Source: Anaerocolumna jejuensis DSM 15929 (lineage in GTDB: Bacteria; Bacillota; Clostridia; Lachnospirales; Lachnospiraceae). From it: DNA of 16,838 bases. Location: the NCBI RefSeq assembly GCF_900142215.1, contig NZ_FRAC01000055.1:1-16838 (forward strand), given 5' to 3'. Positions 1 through 7,828 of this stretch are shown here, piece after piece. The notes below the pieces were generated by a model, which did not search any database, was not told the origin of the DNA, and worked only from the letters and a program-made list of their open reading frames with translations. The position numbers and the translations under genes are program-made. Numbering within the stretch: position 1 is the stretch's first letter; the number at the start of each line of letters is the position of its first letter.

Positions 1-35
1 TTAGTGTGAAAATTAAAAAGCAATTTTCACACTAA
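1..35. repeat. perfect 14-bp inverted repeat at the left edge
   Basis: TTAGTGTGAAAATT (1-14) is exactly repeated in inverted form at 22-35, with a 7-nt loop. No T-run follows on the plus strand, so it is not a standard intrinsic terminator in that direction. It lies between the permease gene and whatever precedes it, probably the partner ATPase gene cut off by the window. It could be an intercistronic mRNA hairpin or an operator. The repeat may extend left of position 1. Confidence 0.75.
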
Positions 36-59
36 GATTGTACCTTCGAGCGTATTCAG

Positions 60-86
60 AAATATCAAATCAAAGGTTTGATATTT
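60..86. repeat. 10-bp inverted repeat just before the permease RBS
   Basis: AAATATCAAA (60-69) pairs with TTTGATATTT (77-86) around a 7-nt loop, ending four bases before the AAGGAG ribosome binding site at 91-96. As mRNA it would be a weak A/U-rich hairpin next to the RBS. As DNA it has the size of a dimeric repressor operator. The function is not known. Confidence 0.6.
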
Positions 87-101
87 ACGAAAGGAGATAA
101 G

Positions 102-737
102 ATGGAAGGATTACTTTTAAAAGACATTGTGAATTTAAAGAAAAGCGGAAAACAGATAGTGTTAGCTATTGCAGTACTGGGGGTATTTTCGTTATCTATG
201 AAAAATGCACCTTATTTGATTGGGATGGCAGTGCTGATGACCTCCATGCTGGTAATGACCTCAATTGCCTATGATGAAGCAGCCAAATGGGATAAATATG
301 CCTTGACAATGCCCCTGATCAAAAAAGATATTGTATTGGAAAAATACGTATTACTGGTGCTCCTCACAGTAGTGGGAGGAGTTGTTTCCGGAATATTTGG
401 ATGCATCATGAACGTAGTGCTTAAGTTTGGAACAATTAAAGAGACCCTGGCAGCCTGCGGTGCAATCATTATGGTAGCTTTATTATTGTTTAGTTTGGTG
501 CTGCCGGTATTATTCCGGTTTGGTGTTGAGAAAGCCCGAATGATCATGTTTGTTATATTTGGTGTTCCGGCGTTCCTGCTAGTTGCTTTTGCAAAGCTGA
601 TGGAGAAATATAATATTCCAAAGCCAACGGATGTCCAGATGGAGCATGTATTATATGTATCACCGTTTATCGTGGCGCTTATTTTTGTTTTATCCTACAG
701 GATATCGGTAGGAATTTATGAAAAGAAGGAATTGTAG
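102..737 (+). CDS. ABC-2 type transporter permease (ABC2_membrane_5-like)
   Basis: This 211-residue integral membrane protein has about six hydrophobic segments. Its N-terminus (MEGLLLKDIVNLKK) is typical of the small Firmicute ABC-2 permease family that pairs with a separate ATPase in drug, bacteriocin or peptide exporters, often under a GntR-type regulator. The frame stays open back to a TTG at 78, but the ATG at 102 is chosen because AAGGAG at 91-96 is ideally spaced and the family begins with this Met-x-Gly-Leu-Leu-x-Lys-Asp pattern. The ATPase partner is not in the window and presumably lies to the left. Two inverted repeats in the leader may uncouple expression of the two halves. The substrate cannot be read from the sequence. 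Confidence 0.8.
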   Translation: MEGLLLKDIVNLKKSGKQIVLAIAVLGVFSLSMKNAPYLIGMAVLMTSMLVMTSIAYDEAAKWDKYALTMPLIKKDIVLEKYVLLVLLTVVGGVVSGIFGCIMNVVLKFGTIKETLAACGAIIMVALLLFSLVLPVLFRFGVEKARMIMFVIFGVPAFLLVAFAKLMEKYNIPKPTDVQMEHVLYVSPFIVALIFVLSYRISVGIYEKKEL

Positions 738-818
738 TACCTGTCCTCTGGTATCCATCATTTGATTTCGCATTTGCTTGCCTCCGTCAGTATTTGGGAA
801 GACTTATTCTGTATTTTA

Positions 819-827
819 TGTTACAAT
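819..827 (+). promoter_or_regulatory. candidate extended -10 promoter for topB
   Basis: TGTTACAAT is a TGn-extended -10 element (TACAAT at 822-827) about 88 bases before the topB start. No good -35 is found at the expected distance. The remainder of the 738-914 spacer shows no other clear feature and no terminator for the permease gene, so read-through is also possible. Confidence 0.35.
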
Positions 828-914
828 TAACAGGGTAAGTATCAGGAAGTGAAGACAATAGCAGCCATCTTAAACAGCGCAGGACTGCTTATCAGAAGCA
901 AATAGGAGTTAATT

Positions 915-3101
915 ATGAAATCATTAGTAATAGCTGAAAAACCCTCTGTGGGAAAGGATATCGCAAGGGTACTTAAATGCACAAAAAATCTGAACGGTGT
1001 AATAGAAGGAGAAAAATACATCGTTACCTGGGGACTGGGACATCTGGTTACCCTGGCTGACCCGGAAAATTATAATGACAGATATAAGGAATGGAAGATA
1101 GACGACCTGCCCATGCTGCCGGGAAAGTTTGAGCTGGTTGTAATGAAGCAGACCGGGAAGCAGTTTCAGGCAGTAAAAACGCAGATTCACCGGAAGGACG
1201 TGTCGGATATTATTATTGCCACAGATGCCGGACGGGAAGGGGAATTAGTGGCAAGATGGATACTGGAAAAGGCAGGCAGTAAAAAGCCCATTAAGAGATT
1301 ATGGATATCCTCCGTTACGGATAAAGCCATCAGGGAAGGCTTTTCCCATTTAAAAGACGGCAGGGAATATGACAACCTCTTCAGGGCTGCCGAGGCAAGA
1401 GCAGAGTCGGACTGGATCGTCGGCATGAATGCCACAAGGGCCCTTACCTGCAAATACAATGCAAGCCTTTCCTGCGGCCGTGTTCAGACACCAACTCTGG
1501 CGATGATCGCAAAAAGAGAAGAGGATATCAGAAAATTTAAGCCAACACCCTATTTTGGGTTGATTGGCCAGGTAAATGGAATGACCCTTACCTGGAAGGA
1601 TTCCAGATCAGGAGGGACTACGATCCCGGATAAAGGCAGAATAGAGGAGCTGGTAAAAAAGCTAAAGGGGAAGGAAGGCCTGGTAACAGAATTCAATACC
1701 GTTACCAAAAAGTCTTATTCTCCCGGCTTGTATGATTTAACGGAGCTTCAAAGGGATGCAAATGTCCGGTATGATTTCTCAGCGAAGGAAACCTTAAATA
1801 TCATGCAGCGCTTATATGAAAATCATAAGGTATTGACATATCCCAGAACGGATTCCAGGTATTTGACAACGGATATAGTAGGCACCCTGAAAGAAAGACT
1901 GGAAGCCATCAGCATAGGACCTTTCAAAAAATCGGCCGCCCTGTTAGCGAGAAAACCAATCGTTACAAATTCCTCCTTTGTGGACAATCAAAAAGTAAGT
2001 GACCATCACGCAATTATACCGACGGAGCAGTATGTGAATCTTGATAACATGAGCTCGGATGAAAGAAAAATCTATGATATGGTGGTCAGGCGGTTCCTTG
2101 CAGTTCTGTATCCTCCTTATGAATATGAGGAAGCCACTGTAAAAGTACGGGCAGAAGGTGAAGAATTTACTGCTAAGGGCAGAATAACAAAATCCTTAGG
2201 CTATAAGGAGGTATATGAAAGCCTTTCAGAAACGGTTTCTTATGAGGACACAGAAAGCAAAAGCCTGCCAAGGCTCCAGAAAAACGATGTATTAAAGCCC
2301 ATTGTCTTTGCAGTTACTGAGGGAAAAACAAAGCCCCCTGCTCTGTTTAACGAGGCAACCCTGCTGTCTGCCATGGAAAATCCCGTTCACTTTCTGGAAC
2401 AAAAGGACAGGGAGATGGTCAAAACCCTGGGTGAGACCGGAGGACTTGGAACAGTGGCAACCCGTGCAGACATCATTGAGAAGCTGTTCAATACCTTTCT
2501 TATGGAGAAAAGGGGTAAGGACATTGTCATTACTTCCAAGGGAAAGCAGCTTTTGGAATTGGTGCCGGAGGATTTGAAGAAGCCGGAGCTTACGGCTTCC
2601 CTGGAAATGAAGCTTGCCAAAATAGCCGGAGGAAAGCTGAAAAAGCAGGAGCTGATGGATGAAATGACTGCCTATACCAAAGAAATCGTAACAGAAATCA
2701 AGAACGGTGACGGTAAATTCCGGCATGATAATCTGACCAATAAGAAGTGCCCTGTCTGCGGTAAAAATATGCTAGCTGTTAACGGTAAAAACAGCAGGAT
2801 GCTGGTGTGCCAGGACCGGGAATGCGGACATCGTGAAACCATAGCCAGAACCAGTAATGCCAGATGCCCGGTATGCCATAAGAAGATGGAACTGACAGGA
2901 CAGGGGGAAGGGCAGACCTTTACCTGCTCCTGCGGACACAAGGAGAAATTGTCAGCCTTCCAGGAAAGACGCCAGAAGGAAGGTGCCGGTGTCAGCAAAA
3001 AGGATGTTGCAAAGTATATGAACCAGGTAAAGAAGGAAGAGAAGGAACCGGTGAATACGGCATTTGCAGATGCATTTGCTAAGCTGAAGCTGGAAAAATG
3101 A
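915..3101 (+). CDS. topB: DNA topoisomerase III (type IA)
   Basis: This 728-residue type IA topoisomerase relaxes and decatenates DNA by single-strand passage. The Toprim domain opens with SLVIAEKPSVGKDIA (residues 3-17) and carries the acidic motif ATDAGREGE (102-110). The catalytic tyrosine is Y309 in LTYPRTDSRYL. SCGRVQTPTLAMI (about 186-198) is the usual topo III core motif. The C-terminal end has two zinc-ribbon-like segments, the first starting at C612 (CPVC...CxxxxCGH) and the second CPVC...CSCGH, then a lysine-rich tail. Length and domain order are normal for Firmicute TopB. AGGAG at 904-908 supports the ATG. Clostridial topB copies may be chromosomal or carried by conjugative elements, but no relaxase or conjugation gene is adjacent, so a housekeeping copy is likelier. 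Confidence 0.95.
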   Translation: MKSLVIAEKPSVGKDIARVLKCTKNLNGVIEGEKYIVTWGLGHLVTLADPENYNDRYKEWKIDDLPMLPGKFELVVMKQTGKQFQAVKTQIHRKDVSDIIIATDAGREGELVARWILEKAGSKKPIKRLWISSVTDKAIREGFSHLKDGREYDNLFRAAEARAESDWIVGMNATRALTCKYNASLSCGRVQTPTLAMIAKREEDIRKFKPTPYFGLIGQVNGMTLTWKDSRSGGTTIPDKGRIEELVKKLKGKEGLVTEFNTVTKKSYSPGLYDLTELQRDANVRYDFSAKETLNIMQRLYENHKVLTYPRTDSRYLTTDIVGTLKERLEAISIGPFKKSAALLARKPIVTNSSFVDNQKVSDHHAIIPTEQYVNLDNMSSDERKIYDMVVRRFLAVLYPPYEYEEATVKVRAEGEEFTAKGRITKSLGYKEVYESLSETVSYEDTESKSLPRLQKNDVLKPIVFAVTEGKTKPPALFNEATLLSAMENPVHFLEQKDREMVKTLGETGGLGTVATRADIIEKLFNTFLMEKRGKDIVITSKGKQLLELVPEDLKKPELTASLEMKLAKIAGGKLKKQELMDEMTAYTKEIVTEIKNGDGKFRHDNLTNKKCPVCGKNMLAVNGKNSRMLVCQDRECGHRETIARTSNARCPVCHKKMELTGQGEGQTFTCSCGHKEKLSAFQERRQKEGAGVSKKDVAKYMNQVKKEEKEPVNTAFADAFAKLKLEK

Positions 3102-3184
3102 GCAAAACATTAATTTCGTGATAAATATTGTTAAAGTTCTGGAAGGATTAGGGCAGGATTGTTTTCCGCTTGTCATTCCAGGCG

Positions 3185-3222
3185 AAAAAGCCGCAGGTGC
3201 ATGAAGCCTGTGGCTTTTTTTT
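3185..3222 (+). terminator. intrinsic terminator after topB
   Basis: A 13-bp stem (3185-3197 with 3207-3219, one G-T pair) with a 9-nt loop runs into T(8). It is a textbook rho-independent terminator 84 bases after the topB stop. Confidence 0.9.
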
Positions 3223-3248
3223 ATACATTCAGGCAAGTTGATTATAAT
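3221..3248 (+). promoter_or_regulatory. candidate promoter for the MFS gene
   Basis: A perfect TATAAT (3243-3248) follows TTATAC (3221-3226) with a 16-bp spacer, directly after the topB terminator. The -35 is weak. A start here would leave a leader of about 100 bases before the ATG at 3354. Confidence 0.35.
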
Positions 3249-3353
3249 ACGTAAATTGTTGTTAAAATTTTCATAATAACGCTTGTAGAATCACTGCTTT
3301 AATGCTATTAATAAGATAGAAGCATTTGTGAAAATATTAAAAAGGAGAGCTCG

Positions 3354-4619
3354 ATGAAACTAAACTATAAGAGAACTTTCTTAATCAGTCTGGCATTTAT
3401 GTCAATTTGCGCTTTTTGGCAGCTGTACGATACGATTATACCTTTGATGCTGCAGAATACCTTTAAGCTGGGAGAGACGGTGACCGGAACGGTAATGGCC
3501 CTGGACAATGTTCTAGCCATTTTCCTGCTTCCTGTATTTGGGGCCTATTCGGATAAGGTAAATACCAAATTAGGGAAAAGAACACCGTTTATCCTGTTTG
3601 GTACTATATCTGCGGTGGTATTAATGATGATACTCCCGGCAGCCGATATGCTGGGAAATATGGTACTCTTTGTGACAACTTTGCTTTTACTGCTGGTTGC
3701 CATGGGCTCCTACCGCTCTCCGGCAGTAGCCTTAATGCCTGATGTAACGCCAAAGCCGTTAAGGAGCAAGGCCAATGCGGTCATCAACCTGATGGGTGCG
3801 GCAGGCGGTGTATTTTCCCTTGTAATGATCAAGCTTTTAGTGAAACAGGTGGATAAACCGGATTATATATTTGTGTTCCTTGCAGTTGCGGCCTTAATGC
3901 TGATATCGGTTATGGTTTTAGTGAGCAGGGTGAAGGAAAATAAATTAGCGGTCAAGTCGGAGGAAGAGGAAGGCGAAGGCGAAGAGCAGAGCGGAAGGGA
4001 TACCGGCAAATTACCCAAAGAGGTTCAAAGGAGCCTGATCTTTATACTGGTATCCATATTTTTGTGGTTTATGGCATATAATGCCGTAACGACTGCGTTT
4101 TCCAGATATGCCGTTAAGGTATGGGATTTAAAGGGCGGCAGCTTTGCCAACTGCCTGCTGGTCGCTACGATTGCTGCTATCATAAGCTACATACCGATAG
4201 GAATGCTCTCCGGGAAGTTCGGGCGTAAAAATACAATAATAGGAGGAATCCTGCTCTTAACTGCCTCCTATTTTACAGGAATGCTTTTCCAGGAGTTTTC
4301 AGTCATGATTTATCTTGTCTTTGCAGTAACGGGTATTGGATGGGCAGCCATCAATGTGAATTCCTACCCCATGGTGGTTGAGATGAGCAAGGGCTCGGAG
4401 GTTGGGAAATATACCGGCCTGTACTACACCTTTTCCATGTCGGCACAGATAATTACACCCATCGTGTCGGGATTTTTATTGGAGCATATTTCCTACTATA
4501 CACTCTTTCCATATGCTGTTGTGTTCTCACTTTTATCTCTGTGTACCATGCTGCTGGTTAAGCATGGAGATGCCAGACCGGAGAAAAGGAGCAGCTTATT
4601 GGAGAATTTTGATTCTTAA
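3354..4619 (+). CDS. MFS transporter, SLC45/sugar-porter-like
   Basis: This 421-residue membrane protein has about 12 hydrophobic segments in two halves. After the second helix the cytoplasmic loop AYSDKVNTKLGKRTPF (residues about 64-79) matches the D-x-x-x-x-x-G-x-R-x-P-F signature seen in SLC45 and related sugar:cation symporters, so a sugar or glycoside substrate is plausible but unproven. The central loop between halves (about 198-220) is strikingly acidic (EEEEGEGEEQ). RBS AAGGAG at 3342-3347 fixes the ATG start. It appears to be a single-gene unit, with a terminator upstream and a palindrome-rich spacer before the next gene. No sugar-catabolic gene is adjacent. Confidence 0.85.
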   Translation: MKLNYKRTFLISLAFMSICAFWQLYDTIIPLMLQNTFKLGETVTGTVMALDNVLAIFLLPVFGAYSDKVNTKLGKRTPFILFGTISAVVLMMILPAADMLGNMVLFVTTLLLLLVAMGSYRSPAVALMPDVTPKPLRSKANAVINLMGAAGGVFSLVMIKLLVKQVDKPDYIFVFLAVAALMLISVMVLVSRVKENKLAVKSEEEEGEGEEQSGRDTGKLPKEVQRSLIFILVSIFLWFMAYNAVTTAFSRYAVKVWDLKGGSFANCLLVATIAAIISYIPIGMLSGKFGRKNTIIGGILLLTASYFTGMLFQEFSVMIYLVFAVTGIGWAAINVNSYPMVVEMSKGSEVGKYTGLYYTFSMSAQIITPIVSGFLLEHISYYTLFPYAVVFSLLSLCTMLLVKHGDARPEKRSSLLENFDS

Positions 4620-4629
4620 GCAGCTGGTT

Positions 4630-4737
4630 CTTAATAAAAAATTAAGTGGACAGATTGGTCCCATTAGAGTACTCTAGTGTTAGAAAAGTACAATCCTGTA
4701 CATAAACGGGAACAGGATTGGCAGTATCATTGATACT
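4630..4737. repeat. chain of short palindromes in the leader of the GH18-LRR gene
   Basis: The 146-bp spacer holds successive inverted repeats: CTTAAT/ATTAAG (4630-4646), GGAC/GTCC (4648-4661), the perfect 12-mer TAGAGTACTCTA (4665-4676), GTACA/TGTAC (4688-4701), CAATCCTGT/ACAGGATTG (4691-4699 with 4712-4720), and AGTATC-ATT-GATACT (4723-4737). The GTACA/TGTAC stem and the 9-bp stem share bases, so they are mutually exclusive in RNA. The RBS AGGAGG (4750-4755) follows. These could be operators, an RNA switch, or both. No convincing -35/-10 pair was found. Confidence 0.6.
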
Positions 4738-4765
4738 ATTTCAATACATAGGAGGTTATTTTAAG

Positions 4766-6649
4766 TTGGAAAGTAATATAACAGATAAGAAAAGCACGAT
4801 AAGCAAGCTTGCAGGCAGAATGTTCAGACTGTGTATATGCTTCATAATGATGATGGTGTATACCATACAGCCCTTGCCTGCAATTGCTGCGGAAAATACC
4901 CCGGGTAACGGCAGCCAGGCTGCTGATAGTACTGCCGGTACAGGGAATCAAAAAGGGGGAGAGCTGCATGGCTTTTACCCTTCCAATGGAGCTTTTTCCG
5001 ATAAGATGCAGCAATACATAGATAATCTGGATTCCGTAAGTTTTGCCTGGAGCAGGATAGATGGAGGGGATTCCGGTAATCTCAATACCGTAAAGGGCAA
5101 GAATGGTAATTATGGTTTCTATTACCCCCAGGATTACCTCCAGCCCATAGAATATGCAAAGAGCAAAGGAAAGTCCATTCAGTTAAGTGTATATATGGAT
5201 GGCAGTGATTCTATGAAGCTGCTGCCGGATGCCAATGAACAGTCAGCCATGGTCCAGGCTGTCATGAATGCCATGCAGGCGGATATAACCCAGGGAGAAG
5301 GCATATATTATGACGGTGTGGTGATTGACTTTGAAGGACTTCGCAACAAGGATGGGAACCAGATCAGTACTTACTTCAACCAGTTTTTAGCAAAGCTGAA
5401 GACACAATTGGATTCCATTGGGAAAAAGCTGTATGTAGCGGTAAATCCCAGCTTATATTATGACGGTTATGATTATTCTGCCATATTGGATGCTGCAGAC
5501 AGGGTAATTATCATGGCACATGATTATGAGCCGTCGGAGAAATTGAAAAAGAGCCAGGTTGAGCAGTATACCGGCTACGATGCATTGGAACCCATTAATA
5601 GTCTGGCGCCGGTACCGAAGTTAAGGCAGGCATTAGAGGAGATGCGGCAAGGGGCCGCAGATGCTTCACAGCTTTCAAAAGTTTGGCTTCAGATTTCCTT
5701 CGATACTGCCCAGTGGCAGTTTGATGCGGCAAATGCACAAAGCTGGAAGACGCTTCCGGCAGGGACCTTAAGCCGCCAGGGGAGGGTATCCCCGCTATAT
5801 AAAGCTGTAAAGGCACGGGTGGATAACACAGATGGTTATGGGCAGAATATCACCTATGGGTATAATAATGAGCTGCAAAGCCCCTATATTCAATATTATA
5901 ATACCTCTGACAAGTCCTGGAATGTGATGATTTATGAAGACAGTACCAGTATCAGTGCAAAGATTGAATTAGCAAAGGCTTATGGCCTGGGAGGCATTTC
6001 CCTTTGGAGCCTTGCAAATCTTCCGGATTATAATGATTCCACAGGATTGAAGTTTCATTTGAACGGCTGGAATACGATTATCTCAGAAATGAGTTCCTAT
6101 GATACCCAGCCGCCAGAAAGCAGTAAATATGTAAGCTTTTCAGATAAAGCCGTAGAAAAGGCAGTCAGAGAGAAGCTTGGAAAAGCCTCCGGTAAGCTGT
6201 CACTTTCAGAAATACAGAGCATATACCGCTTAAAGCTGCCCCAGGGAGTAAAAAGCCTAAAGGATATCAGCCGGTTGACTAATCTTGAATATCTGGATGC
6301 CGGACAATTGGGCATAAAGGACATAACAGCCCTGAAAAGCCTGACAAAGCTTCGGGTACTTTATCTGCAGCGTAATTCCATATCCGACATCAGTCCTCTT
6401 AAAAAACTGACCAAGTTGGAAGTGCTGTCCCTTAACGGCAACCAGATAGTATCCGTAAACCCACTGTCTTCTTTGAAAAACCTGCAGAAGCTCTATCTGC
6501 GTGAGAATAAAATCAAGAGTATCACAGCATTAAAGAAGCTGGTGAATTTAAAAGAGCTGTATTTGAAGGGGAATATCATCAGCAATTACAGCCCTGTAAA
6601 AGCAGTATATTCAAAAACTGGTTTTACCTGTGACTTTGTGATTAAGTAA
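4766..6649 (+). CDS. secreted GH18-like protein with C-terminal internalin-type leucine-rich repeats
   Basis: The start is taken as the TTG at 4766, because AGGAGG (4750-4755) lies 10 bases ahead; upstream in-frame codons lack an RBS. From this start the protein has 627 residues. An N-terminal signal peptide ends near AIA/AEN at about residues 40-42. Residues about 60-440 form a GH18 fold like the YaaH/SleL spore-cortex and cell-wall group: the active-site strand DGVVIDFEGL has its catalytic Glu at residue 190, with later AHDYEP and GGISLWSLA segments. Residues about 450-500 are an internalin-like cap. Five repeats of exactly 22 residues (consensus L-x-x-L-x-x-L-x-L-x-x-N-x-I-x-x-I-x-x-L) follow. 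There is no LPXTG or other anchor, so it is probably secreted or bound non-covalently to the wall. The likely substrate is an N-acetylglucosamine-containing glycan, by family. Confidence 0.85.
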   Translation: MESNITDKKSTISKLAGRMFRLCICFIMMMVYTIQPLPAIAAENTPGNGSQAADSTAGTGNQKGGELHGFYPSNGAFSDKMQQYIDNLDSVSFAWSRIDGGDSGNLNTVKGKNGNYGFYYPQDYLQPIEYAKSKGKSIQLSVYMDGSDSMKLLPDANEQSAMVQAVMNAMQADITQGEGIYYDGVVIDFEGLRNKDGNQISTYFNQFLAKLKTQLDSIGKKLYVAVNPSLYYDGYDYSAILDAADRVIIMAHDYEPSEKLKKSQVEQYTGYDALEPINSLAPVPKLRQALEEMRQGAADASQLSKVWLQISFDTAQWQFDAANAQSWKTLPAGTLSRQGRVSPLYKAVKARVDNTDGYGQNITYGYNNELQSPYIQYYNTSDKSWNVMIYEDSTSISAKIELAKAYGLGGISLWSLANLPDYNDSTGLKFHLNGWNTIISEMSSYDTQPPESSKYVSFSDKAVEKAVREKLGKASGKLSLSEIQSIYRLKLPQGVKSLKDISRLTNLEYLDAGQLGIKDITALKSLTKLRVLYLQRNSISDISPLKKLTKLEVLSLNGNQIVSVNPLSSLKNLQKLYLRENKIKSITALKKLVNLKELYLKGNIISNYSPVKAVYSKTGFTCDFVIK

Positions 6650-6717
6650 TAGTTTTAAAAAGAGCAATAAGGCAGCATAAATACAAAAATCTTTATCAAT
6701 AAATAATTAATAAATAT

Positions 6718-6819
6718 AAAAAAGAGGCATCTGCTATATGAACCGCCCCCTGCCAGGTAAACAGTTAAATAATAATTGTTTACCGCAGGGAGTAGCATAT
6801 CCATATAGCAGGTGCCTCT
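6718..6819 (-). terminator. long nested stem-loop ending the minus-strand operon
   Basis: An outer 18-bp stem (6723-6740 with 6802-6819, one T-G pair) encloses a second stem made of CCCTGC/GCAGGG (6748-6753, 6785-6790) and GGTAAACA/TGTTTACC (6756-6763, 6777-6784). Read on the minus strand it runs directly into T(6) (6723 to 6718), 37 bases after the SGNH gene stop. On the plus strand no T-run follows, so it terminates mainly the minus-strand operon. At about 97 nt it is far larger than an ordinary terminator. Confidence 0.75.
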
Positions 6820-6856
6820 ATACTGTTACAGCACAGAAAACTAACCAGGGCAGGGA

Positions 6857-7816
6857 TCAGGCCTCCCAGATCAGGGTTAAGTATTTCTTCAATGCTTTAT
6901 TCCAGGACAGGTATTGTTTTTGTTTGCGGTGATCTGTTAAATCAGTGTGGGTGGATAAATATAAGCCCATATAGTCTGTTACCTTTTTAGCTCCGTAATA
7001 ATTCAGATGATTTCCTCTGTCACGGGTATCTCTTGACCAGTCTATACCTAATTTGGCGGTATGTAGATTCAAGTCAATATAGGGCAGAGCATTCTTTTTG
7101 GCGAAGGCTGCTGCGGCATTGTGCTTTTCATAGGTCCAGCATAAAGGCGTGGGAGCACTGTATAAAATCAACTGAATGTCATTTTCCTTGCATAAATCAA
7201 CGATTTTGTTTAAATACAGCAAAGGCTGGTCACCTATCTTCTGGCGCACTCTTGTCTTGCGAACATAGGGACCCTTTGTGTAAGGCTTTGTGGTGATATT
7301 ATACTGGTAACCCTTATAGGCTTTTGGAAGGGCAGGAAGTTTTCTGTTCATGGTCGTTAACATATCAATATTAAAATATTTCCAGCTGTTATGATATTTG
7401 TATATTGGAAATAAATTTTTAGCAGTTTCATCAACAGCACCCTGAAGGGCATTTGTATATTTAAAATTCCGGTAGAAGGAATTGGTTTCCAGTAAGATTA
7501 CCTTTGGTGACTGCTTTTGCAGCAGCTGACCCAGCATATAGTAGGTATCCTGGAGGCGCTGTCCCGGTACACCGCAGTTGTAGCCGGCATAGCCGTGGGT
7601 TCTCCAGATTTCCATGGGGGAAATACTGGTGCTGCACTCACTGTCACCGATTGTTACATAATCAATTGTGTGGGGCGGTGCACTTAAGATTCCTTTCATC
7701 TTCTTATAGGGTCCCTCACCCGTACTGTTATAGGGGAGGAAGAAATAGGACAGACCGTACAATAAAAGAAACATCCCGGTTATAAATAAAATAGGTTTTA
7801 TTATTTTAGCTCTCAT
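6857..7816 (-). CDS. membrane-tethered SGNH/GDSL-like protein, DltD-like
   Basis: This 319-residue protein has one N-terminal membrane segment (about residues 8-27) and an extracellular domain, the topology of DltD and other MBOAT partner proteins. SGNH blocks can be followed: TIGDSE with nucleophile S59, G84/G86 in NCGVPGQ, N112 in ETNSFYRN, and the C-terminal block DRGNHLNYYGAKKVT with D266 and H270. AAGAGGT just upstream overlaps the MBOAT stop, leaving a 12-bp gap. It is the last gene of the operon, followed by the long terminator. By analogy with DltD and alginate/sugar O-acetylation pairs it should pass or edit the acyl group delivered by the MBOAT to a wall or surface polymer. Overall similarity to classical DltD seems low, so I do not assign the symbol. 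Confidence 0.8.
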   Translation of the reverse strand: MRAKIIKPILFITGMFLLLYGLSYFFLPYNSTGEGPYKKMKGILSAPPHTIDYVTIGDSECSTSISPMEIWRTHGYAGYNCGVPGQRLQDTYYMLGQLLQKQSPKVILLETNSFYRNFKYTNALQGAVDETAKNLFPIYKYHNSWKYFNIDMLTTMNRKLPALPKAYKGYQYNITTKPYTKGPYVRKTRVRQKIGDQPLLYLNKIVDLCKENDIQLILYSAPTPLCWTYEKHNAAAAFAKKNALPYIDLNLHTAKLGIDWSRDTRDRGNHLNYYGAKKVTDYMGLYLSTHTDLTDHRKQKQYLSWNKALKKYLTLIWEA

Positions 7817-7828
7817 AAGTTTTACCTC

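Noticed and set aside
2292..2726. 144-codon open frame antisense to topB
   Set aside because: It lies wholly within the strongly conserved topB coding region on the opposite strand, has no ribosome binding site noticed, and its translation shows no family features. It is a shadow frame.
4630..4646. Terminator for the MFS gene
   Set aside because: The stem is only six A/T-rich pairs with an A-run loop and is followed by GGACAG, not by T residues.
4630..4737. CRISPR array or T-box leader
   Set aside because: The palindromes differ from one another and have irregular spacing, and no T-box antiterminator sequence or downstream aminoacyl-tRNA synthetase or amino acid gene is present.
6723..6819. 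Intrinsic terminator for the plus-strand GH18-LRR gene
   Set aside because: No T-run follows the hairpin on the plus strand; the T-run exists only when read on the minus strand.
6738..6932. 64-codon plus-strand frame at the hairpin
   Set aside because: It is composed of the long terminator stem-loop and the antisense of the SGNH gene end. The ATG sits in the hairpin stem and no RBS precedes it.
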